The translations under genes and the position numbers were made by a program. The notes under the pieces are model-generated. The model was not told where the DNA came from and searched no databases. It was given only the letters and a program-made list of their open reading frames with translations. Below are positions 1-4,954 of a stretch of 5,744 nucleotides of DNA, one piece after another; the stretch's first letter is position 1; the number at the start of each line of letters is the position of its first letter. The stretch covers positions 1 to 5,744 of the forward strand of contig VBHE01000229.1 of assembly GCA_005889515.1 (NCBI GenBank). Reading direction: 5' to 3'. This DNA comes from Chloroflexota bacterium. GTDB lineage: Bacteria > Chloroflexota > Dormibacteria > Aeolococcales > Aeolococcaceae.

Positions 1-2
1 CG

Positions 3-983
3 CTCAGCGCCCTGGCCCGGGAGTTCGGTCTCAACCGCCGCACCGTCAAGCGGGAGGTGGAGGCCGAGGGGCCGCGGCGGTATGCGCAGCGAGCCAAGCC
101 CCGGGCGCTGAGCGAGGCCCAGGTGGCCCATGTCGAGCGCCGCCTGACTGTCTGCCCGAGCATCCGGGGCACCGATCTCTTCGGCGAGCTGCAGCGCGAC
201 TACGCGTTCGCCGGCAGCTACGCCACCTTCCAGCGCCAGCTCCGGCAGATCCGGCCAGCGGCAGTCCGGGATCCCGAGGTCCGCTTCGAGACCGCACCGG
301 GCGTTCAGACCCAGGCCGACTGGGCTCATCTCGGGCTCTTCCCGCTCGGCGACGAGATGGCCGAGCTCCACGCCATGGTGGCGATCCTCGGCTGCAGCCG
401 GGCACCCGCGGTGCGCTTCGCCACCGACTGCACCCGGCGCACCAGCCTTGAGCGTCTGGTCACCTGCCTCGACGATCTGGGCGGTGCCACCCACGAGATG
501 CTCACCGACCGGGACACCGCCTTCTGCGTCGGCAGCACCGGCGACGGCCGGGCGATCCTCGCGCCCGAGTGGGTCGATCTCGCCGGCGTGCTGGGCGTGG
601 TCCCGAAGGCCTGCCGCCCGTACCGGGCGAAGACCAAGGGCAAGGTCGAGCGGATGGTCCGTGAGGTGAAGGAGAGCTTCCTGGCGTGGCTCTCCGGACA
701 GCGCCTCCCGCTTCGTCCCACGCTGGCCGACTACGACGAGCTGGCGCGGCGGTGGATCGTGGAGGTGGTGCTGCACCGTCGCCACCGCACCACCCGCCGC
801 GTGGTCGGCGAGGCCTGGGCCGACGAGCGCGCCCTGTTGACCCCGATCCCTGCCCGAGTGCTCGCAGGCCTCGCCGGTGACGGCGACGCCGCTCCCCACG
901 CGGTCGTGGTCGATCTGACCCAGCGCCTACTCGGTGAGCATGTCGAGGTGCGCTCCCTCGACGAGTACGAGGCCGCGCTGTGA
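3..983 (+). CDS. istA: IS21-family transposase IstA (5' end outside window)
   Basis: This is the DDE transposase that cuts and joins the ends of the insertion sequence, working with IstB. The frame is open from the window edge. Residues encoded at about 3-56 (LSALAREFGLNRRTVKREV) form a typical IS21 N-terminal helix-turn-helix, so the GTG at 57 is not the true start and only a short N-terminal piece is missing. Counting from that GTG, the catalytic triad is seen as D88 in QADW (318-320), D151 in LTDRD, and E198 in KGKVER, the usual order and context for the IS21 DDE core. The HRTT-like segment after the core (codons near 781-800) is also common in this family. The C-terminus is short, ending in VRSLDEYEAAL, and lacks an obvious long beta-rich C-terminal domain; shorter IstA forms do exist. 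The stop codon overlaps the istB start, implying translational coupling. Confidence 0.9.
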   Translation, partial: LSALAREFGLNRRTVKREVEAEGPRRYAQRAKPRALSEAQVAHVERRLTVCPSIRGTDLFGELQRDYAFAGSYATFQRQLRQIRPAAVRDPEVRFETAPGVQTQADWAHLGLFPLGDEMAELHAMVAILGCSRAPAVRFATDCTRRTSLERLVTCLDDLGGATHEMLTDRDTAFCVGSTGDGRAILAPEWVDLAGVLGVVPKACRPYRAKTKGKVERMVREVKESFLAWLSGQRLPLRPTLADYDELARRWIVEVVLHRRHRTTRRVVGEAWADERALLTPIPARVLAGLAGDGDAAPHAVVVDLTQRLLGEHVEVRSLDEYEAAL

Positions 984-1882
984 GCCGCCAAGAGCCAGGT
1001 CCTGTGACCCTCGAGCCCTCGCCTCCGGGCCGCAGACGAGGCCGCCACAGCGGCCCCGTCAACGGCACAGATGTACCAAGCGCGCCGAGCGGGCGTTCCG
1101 CGGCGGAGGCGACGTCGTACCAACGGCTTCGCGAGCATCTCGCCTACCTGCAGCTGGGTGCTGCTGCCGAGAACCTGAGCGCCGAGCTCGACCGCGGTCT
1201 CCGCGAGAAGACCTCGGCCACGCAGGTGCTGGAGCGCCTGCTGGAGATCCAGGTCGAGGACACTCGCGCTCGGCGCCAGCGCGGGCGGCTCCGCTTCGCG
1301 CGCTACCCGGTCCACAAGACGCTCGCCGAGTTCGACCTCGACTTCCAGCCCTCGCTCGACCGTGCGGTGATCGCCGAGCTCTCCACGCTGCGGTTCGTCG
1401 AGGAGAAGCGCAACGTCATCCTGCTCGGGCCGCCCGGCGTCGGGAAATCGCACTTGGCGATCGCGCTGGGTGTGGCGGCGACGGAGGCTGGCTACCGCAC
1501 TTTCTTCACCTCCGCCGCCGACATGGTCGCGAGCCTCCAGCAGGCCCACCTCGAGAGCACCGCGCTCTACAAGTTCCGCACTTACGTCGGCCCCTCGGTT
1601 CTCTGCGTCGACGAGCTCGGCTACCTGCCACTCGACCAGCAGTCGGCCAACTGGATCTTCCAGGTGGTGAGCCGACGGTACGAGAAGGGCTCCATCGTCC
1701 TGACCTCGAACCGCGGCTTCGGCGACTGGAACCAGGTCTTCGCGGACCCCGTCGTTGCCAGCGCGATCATCGACCGCCTGCTCCACAACGCGAGCGTCCT
1801 CAACATCCGCGGTCACAGCTACCGGATGCGCGGCTACACCGCCCAGCAGAAGGAGAAGGAAGGAGGTGTTAGAGTGCGCTGA
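980..1882 (+). CDS. istB: IS21-family helper ATPase IstB
   Basis: IstB is the DnaA/DnaC-like AAA+ ATPase that helps IstA select and remodel target DNA during transposition. The 300-residue product shows Walker A GPPGVGKS at residues 150-157, Walker B VLCVDE at 207-212, the sensor-like TSN at 242-244, and the DRLLH motif at 265-269 typical of IstB. The alpha-helical N-terminal IstB segment begins around residue 47 (YQRLREHLAYLQLG). The GTG start overlaps the istA stop in a GTGA arrangement with only a weak upstream Shine-Dalgarno, which fits coupling to istA. An alternative in-frame GTG lies at 1004. The first 45 or so residues are rich in Pro, Arg, Gly and Ser and look disordered, an extension relative to the roughly 250-residue IstB proteins usual in the family. 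The AAA+ core is complete and no frameshift is seen. Confidence 0.92.
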   Translation: MSRQEPGPVTLEPSPPGRRRGRHSGPVNGTDVPSAPSGRSAAEATSYQRLREHLAYLQLGAAAENLSAELDRGLREKTSATQVLERLLEIQVEDTRARRQRGRLRFARYPVHKTLAEFDLDFQPSLDRAVIAELSTLRFVEEKRNVILLGPPGVGKSHLAIALGVAATEAGYRTFFTSAADMVASLQQAHLESTALYKFRTYVGPSVLCVDELGYLPLDQQSANWIFQVVSRRYEKGSIVLTSNRGFGDWNQVFADPVVASAIIDRLLHNASVLNIRGHSYRMRGYTAQQKEKEGGVRVR

Positions 1883-1896
1883 CCCGGCTCGGGACC

Positions 1897-1944
1897 TGTG
1901 CACTTTTCATGATCGGAGTTGTGCACTATCCGTGAGCGCCGACA
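1897..1944 (+). repeat. IS21 right terminal region with two GTGCAC repeats
   Basis: TGTGCACT occurs at 1897-1904 and again at 1920-1927, each centred on the palindrome GTGCAC, followed by CTATCCGTGAGCGCCGACA to the inferred terminus. IS21 elements carry several related IstA-binding repeats in each end and finish with CA. The spacing and the position just after istB match that layout. The matching left-end repeats lie outside the window, so the boundary is inferred. Confidence 0.7.
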
Positions 1945-1948
1945 GACC

Positions 1949-2065
1949 GGTCAGGGTAGACCTGCGCACCGTGGGGTGATCCACGGTCCCCGCTGCTGAC
2001 GGGGCGGTGGTCTGAGAGCAGAGCAGGTGATCACCCCTCCTCAGGCTGGTCGGTGCGCCCTGACC
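1949..2065. repeat. Nested multi-arm inverted repeat, about 117 bp
   Basis: Three sets of arms pair perfectly and in nested order: GGTCAGGG (1949-1956) with CCCTGACC (2058-2065), GCGCACCG (1964-1971) with CGGTGCGC (2051-2058), and GGGGTGATC (1973-1981) with GATCACCCC (2029-2037). The first two sets share base 2058. Inside them CCAC (1981-1984) can pair with GTGG (2007-2010), and CCCCG (1988-1992) with CGGGG (2000-2004). The arms are separated by unequal bulges, so this is an imperfect long palindrome. It lies between the IS end and the 3' end of the convergent lipoprotein gene. It could be a structured terminator, a small non-autonomous element or its relic, or a protein-binding site. The pairing is seen directly; the role is unknown. 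Confidence 0.6.
1969..2010 (-). terminator. Possible factor-independent terminator hairpins of the minus-strand operon
   Basis: About 120-160 bp beyond the stop of the substrate-binding lipoprotein gene there are two GC-rich hairpins: CCGTGG/CCACGG (1969-1974 with 1981-1986) and CCCCG/CGGGG (1988-1992 with 2000-2004, 7-base loop, extendable by CCAC/GTGG). They cannot all form at once. There is no T-tract on either strand, so this is not a classical intrinsic terminator, although U-less hairpin terminators have been proposed in actinobacteria. The position between convergent transcription units is the main support. Confidence 0.35.
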
Positions 2066-2130
2066 CTATGCTGCTGCGCATGATCGGCGAGATCCCCCAC
2101 GGCGAGTGGATGCCCCTGATGGCCTCGAGA

Positions 2131-3582
2131 TCAACAGGCGTAGGTGTCCCCGGAGGGTGACGAGTACCGCCCACCCTTGAGCTCGATGAGGAAGTAGCAC
2201 TGGACCGGTGGCGAGGGCTGGTTCTTCACATACGTCAGCGGCGGAGTGAGGCCGTCCAGGGTCTCGCCGCGCATGCTCCACAGGCCGTTGAGGATGTCCT
2301 GCGTGGTCGGGACTGCGCCTACCTCGGAAGCCGCCCTGGACAGCAGCTCACCGGCCGACCAAGCGACCGCGGAGGCGACGGACAGCTGCAGGCTGGGGTC
2401 GTACTGCTGCACGGCCCGGTGGAACAGCGCGGTGGCGGCGGTGTTGTCGACCATGAAGGGAAACACCTGTGAGGCCGTGAAGAACCCCTCGAGATCACGG
2501 TTGCCCAGCAGCGCGTTGTTGGCAGCCAGGGAGCTCTGGATGTAGATGGGGTGGTAGTTCTGTCGGGCGCACGAGGCCGCGAATCGGAGGATGCTGTTGG
2601 TGTCCATGCCCAGGAAGACCACCTGTGCGCCTGCGGACTGGGCGCCCAGGCACTGCGCCGTGTAGTCCGGCTGAGTGAGGGAGATCTGCGATTGGTAGAC
2701 GAGATCCTCCCCCGCACGGCTGGCACCGCCGTTGACGGTGTAGTCGTGGACGAAGGAGCAGACCGGCGCCTCGACGCAGTAGACGAGTCCCAGCTTGATC
2801 AGGTTGCGCTGGTGCGCCGTCTTGTACATCCCGAGCACCGACTCGGCGAAGGTGGTGCCCGACGGGAAGGCCAGGCTGTCAGCGGTCCACGCCGGATCGA
2901 GTGCGTCGCCCCCGACAAGAGGGATGTTGTGCTGGTGAAGGTAGGCCAGCTGCGACTTCATGGTGAACGGGATCTGATCGCCGACGAAGGCGATGACGTG
3001 CTTGTCCTCCACCATGTCCTTGACCAGGGACAGGCTCCTCTGGGGGTCGCCGCCGTCATCCGCGGTGAAGATCTGGACAGGGTGCCCGGCGATCCCCCCG
3101 CGGGCGTTGATCCACTGTGCCCACAGCCGGATCATGGGCTCGGCTCCGCTCAGGGATGATCCCGCGGGCCCCGAGTAGTTCCCGATGTTGCCGACGACGA
3201 TCGGCGCCAGCGGGCCCGCGGGCCTGGCGGCGGTGGGACCGGTTCCGGCCGCGGCCACGGCGCCGGAGGTGCCGCTGCCGTGGACGCCGCCACCGCCCGC
3301 GGCCGTCCCGGCGGAGACCGAGCTGGCGTTGCCGGCTCCGCTCCCGCTCACGCTGCCGGATCCTGAGGTGCCCGGTGCAGAGGGCGCGACACCGTTCTGC
3401 GGGACCACCGAGACCGCTCCCTGCTGCGACTGCTGCTGTGCGACGCCGGCCGGCAATGGTCCGCCGTTGACCGCCGCGAGAATGTCGTCGTGGGTCAGCC
3501 GGCTTCCCCCGCAGGCGCTGACCGCCATCGCAGGAAGAATCACCAGCGTCCACCACCACCGCGACCCTACTCGTCCCGCCAT
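2131..3582 (-). CDS. ABC-type substrate-binding lipoprotein (branched-chain amino acid / Peripla_BP_6 type)
   Basis: The product is 483 residues, a predicted secreted lipoprotein that binds a small ligand outside the membrane. The start at 3582 is chosen because a strong AAAGGAGG (3592-3599) precedes it by 9 bases and a clean signal peptide follows: positive N-terminus, hydrophobic core at 10-20, lipobox VSAC with lipidated Cys24. A longer form from the ATG at 3639, overlapping the upstream stop, would bury the signal peptide behind 19 polar residues. Residues about 41-122 are a Gly/Ser/Ala/Pro-rich linker. The type I binding fold runs from about 127 (PIVVGNIGNYSG) to 465, with IRLWAQWINARGGIAGHPVQ and DDGGDPQRSLSLVKDMVE typical of LivJ-like proteins. 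Six further cysteines (269, 275, 311, 338, 462, 483) could form disulfides. No permease or ATPase gene is adjacent, so it may be an orphan receptor; the ligand is not predictable. In actinobacteria such proteins need not bind amino acids. Confidence 0.85.
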   Translation of the reverse strand: MAGRVGSRWWWTLVILPAMAVSACGGSRLTHDDILAAVNGGPLPAGVAQQQSQQGAVSVVPQNGVAPSAPGTSGSGSVSGSGAGNASSVSAGTAAGGGGVHGSGTSGAVAAAGTGPTAARPAGPLAPIVVGNIGNYSGPAGSSLSGAEPMIRLWAQWINARGGIAGHPVQIFTADDGGDPQRSLSLVKDMVEDKHVIAFVGDQIPFTMKSQLAYLHQHNIPLVGGDALDPAWTADSLAFPSGTTFAESVLGMYKTAHQRNLIKLGLVYCVEAPVCSFVHDYTVNGGASRAGEDLVYQSQISLTQPDYTAQCLGAQSAGAQVVFLGMDTNSILRFAASCARQNYHPIYIQSSLAANNALLGNRDLEGFFTASQVFPFMVDNTAATALFHRAVQQYDPSLQLSVASAVAWSAGELLSRAASEVGAVPTTQDILNGLWSMRGETLDGLTPPLTYVKNQPSPPVQCYFLIELKGGRYSSPSGDTYAC

Positions 3583-3591
3583 CTTGAGGCG

Positions 3592-3599
3592 CCTCCTTT
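3592..3599 (-). promoter_or_regulatory. Strong ribosome binding site deciding the lipoprotein start
   Basis: The minus strand reads AAAGGAGG followed by 9 bases and then ATG at 3582. This near-consensus Shine-Dalgarno favours the 3582 start over the in-frame ATG at 3639. Confidence 0.8.
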
Positions 3600-3635
3600 C
3601 CGAGTGCGTATTCTGAATCGTGATCTGGGGCCGTG

Positions 3636-3815
3636 TCATTGCGGCACCCCCGGCTCCAACTCCGCCGGGAGTGGCCGCTCGAGGAGGCTCAGGAGCTCGA
3701 TCCATCCGTGAAAGGGCACCGGCTCCGAAAGGCCGTCACGAGCGACGACGCCCTCGATGTGGTCGTCCGCCGTGCGCTCCAGTTCGATGATGTACCGCCT
3801 GCGCAACCTGATCAC
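3636..3815 (-). CDS. Small uncharacterised protein, 59 aa, coupled to the AveC-like gene
   Basis: I do not recognise a family. The gene starts with GTG at 3815, which overlaps the stop of the AveC-like gene (GTGA, 4 bp), and ends at 3636, where its own stop overlaps an ATG in ATGA form. The product begins MIRLRRRYIIELERTADDHIEGVV and ends LERPLPAELEPGVPQ. It has a basic start, a beta-strand-like YIIELER stretch, an acidic turn, a second strand (HIEGVVARD), and a helix-like segment FHGWIELLSLLE. It has no signal peptide or membrane helix, so a small cytoplasmic beta-beta-alpha domain is plausible. A longer reading from an ATG at 3932 would run antisense-free but through the coding region of the AveC-like C-terminus in another frame, and is not preferred. 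The coupled spacing on the upstream side and the plausible protein composition argue that it is real. It could bind or modulate one of its operon partners; that is a guess. Confidence 0.7.
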   Translation of the reverse strand: MIRLRRRYIIELERTADDHIEGVVARDGLSEPVPFHGWIELLSLLERPLPAELEPGVPQ

Positions 3816-4954
3816 CTCGCGTGCCGGACCAGCTTCGGCAGGGTTGTGCCCTGGGGCACGACCAGCCTGCCGTTCGGGTCCAGGTGGATGGAGTTGGTGC
3901 CACTGGGAATCGGACCGTTGTCCACCCCGCATGCGAAGGTCGTCCCCTCACCGCAGAGGCCGTTGGTGAAGTACGACCGGGACTGGGTGTCCGCCGGCCA
4001 GGGGCTCGCCTTCATCTCGAAGAACTGCATTGGAAGGATGTACCCGACCAGGTAGATGACGTTGAGCACGCCCACCAGGGCGATGAAGCGCAGTGCCGTC
4101 TTCTTCCGCGGGCCGACGCGTACCTCGTCGATCCCACTCTCGATTAGCGTCTGACCCCTGTCGTTGCGGAAGTAGCGGACGCTGGACCACACCGTCCAGA
4201 GCACCGCCACCCAGAGTGACTCGTAGATGGGGAACTGATACCAGTGCCCGGAGGAGATCGTCAGTCCGCTGATCGTGCTCCCGTACTGGTACGCGCCGGT
4301 GTGGATCCACGCCAGTTCGGCGACTAGGTCGAGAAGGAAGAAGAGGACGAACGATCCGAGGACGAGCCCGACGTTCCCCAGCCTCGGCCAGCGAGCCTTC
4401 GCCCTGCCCATCAGTGCGTTCGCGATGAAGACACCGGCGCAGAAGGTGCACAGGTACGCGCCGAGATCCCAGATGAGGGGCTGTGCGATGTGCTGGCCGT
4501 TGGGGGTCTGCCATCCCGGGATGCTCGCGGCCCAGCCGCCGAGGTTGAAGAAGTAGGAGTTGTAGTCGTGATACAGGGCGAAGTAGCTCGGACCGGGGTC
4601 AAGCCAGATCACGGTCACGAATGCGAGCACGAAGAGCGAGTCGAAGGTGAACCGACCCTCTCGCCGCCACGGACGGACGGCCATGAAGTACAGGAAGAGG
4701 ACGCCTCCGATCCCGTAGCCGATCTCCTGGATCTTCACCGACCACTTCATCCAGGTCGGCACCGGGGTAACCCCCGTGCCGATGGGATGCGCGTCGCCGC
4801 TCGCGATCCAATGGATCATGGTGTAGCCGATCAGCGCGAGCATGGCGGCGCCGATCCCGGCCCACCACAGCACGGGCCGTGCCCTGCGGGTGACGTCCGC
4901 GGCCGGCTTGGTCCTCGTCGGCACGACCTCAGGCTCGTAGGTCACCGTTGCCAT
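3812..4954 (-). CDS. AveC-family (spirocyclase-like) integral membrane protein
   Basis: The 380-residue product resembles the AveC family, named for the avermectin biosynthesis protein that performs spiroketal formation and dehydration. Homologues are widespread in actinobacteria without known substrates. The start at 4954 has a purine-rich GGAGAGGAG just upstream (4962-4970); extending to the longer open frame from 5323 would only read the neighbour's shadow. After a polar N-terminus of about 27 residues there are about seven hydrophobic segments: 28-49, 76-93, 105-118, 162-184, 194-215, 242-262 and 287-309. Conserved-looking polar and aromatic motifs include WLDPGPSYFALYHDYNSYF (117-135), WDLGAYLCTF (162-171) and ELAWIHTGAYQYG (213-225). 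With the N-terminus inside, the tail from 310 would face outward; it carries two cysteines (C334, C342). The gene overlaps the upstream flavoenzyme by 13 bp and the downstream small gene by 4 bp, so one operon is clear. The family call rests on recalled sequence character; its actual reaction is unknown. Confidence 0.75.
   Translation of the reverse strand: MATVTYEPEVVPTRTKPAADVTRRARPVLWWAGIGAAMLALIGYTMIHWIASGDAHPIGTGVTPVPTWMKWSVKIQEIGYGIGGVLFLYFMAVRPWRREGRFTFDSLFVLAFVTVIWLDPGPSYFALYHDYNSYFFNLGGWAASIPGWQTPNGQHIAQPLIWDLGAYLCTFCAGVFIANALMGRAKARWPRLGNVGLVLGSFVLFFLLDLVAELAWIHTGAYQYGSTISGLTISSGHWYQFPIYESLWVAVLWTVWSSVRYFRNDRGQTLIESGIDEVRVGPRKKTALRFIALVGVLNVIYLVGYILPMQFFEMKASPWPADTQSRSYFTNGLCGEGTTFACGVDNGPIPSGTNSIHLDPNGRLVVPQGTTLPKLVRHAR

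Larger units (their letters stand above)
1..1944 (+). mobile_element. IS21-family insertion sequence, right-hand part (left end outside window)
   Basis: The gene order istA then istB with a 4-bp overlap, the DDE transposase and the AAA+ helper ATPase are diagnostic of the IS21 family. After the istB stop there are 62 bp up to a likely right terminus at 1944. This stretch has two copies of TGTGCACT (1897-1904 and 1920-1927) spaced 23 bp apart, resembling the multiple terminal repeats that IstA binds in this family, and it finishes in a terminal CA. Read from the outside, the end begins TGTCGGCGCTCAC. The left end and the first codons of istA lie before base 1, so neither the matching left repeat nor a target duplication can be checked here. 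Both genes are open throughout the visible part, so the copy may be functional. The exact right boundary is inferred. Confidence 0.85.
1945..2130. other. Intergenic gap between the IS21 end and the lipoprotein gene
   Basis: Apart from the nested inverted repeats no gene can be supported here. A 30-codon open frame from ATG 2068 to TGA 2160 has no Shine-Dalgarno, no recognisable motif, and runs antisense into the end of the lipoprotein gene. The first eight bases after the inferred IS terminus, GACCGGTC (1945-1952), are a perfect palindrome and are the candidate place for an IS21 target duplication. The left copy would be outside the window. Confidence 0.5.

Noticed and set aside
502..1068. 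Minus-strand open frame of 188 codons over istA
   Set aside because: Arg/Pro/Gly-rich composition typical of off-frame reading in high-GC DNA; it overlaps the catalytic core of istA.
731..1903. Minus-strand open frame of 390 codons antisense to istA/istB
   Set aside because: It is a GC-skew shadow of istB: composition is unnatural, no family resemblance, and the plus-strand frame has clear Walker A/B motifs.
2068..2160. 30-codon plus-strand frame starting MLLRMIGEIPHGEW
   Set aside because: No Shine-Dalgarno, no motif, and it runs antisense into the end of the lipoprotein gene; it could be a fragment of a lost gene but this cannot be supported.
2551..3159. Plus-strand open frame of 202 codons
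   Set aside because: Exact antisense of the binding-protein domain, which has recognisable motifs, a lipobox and a strong ribosome binding site on the other strand.
3583..3705. Longer lipoprotein start upstream of 3582
   Set aside because: It would put polar residues in front of the signal peptide and overlap the 59-residue gene; the AAAGGAGG site favours 3582.
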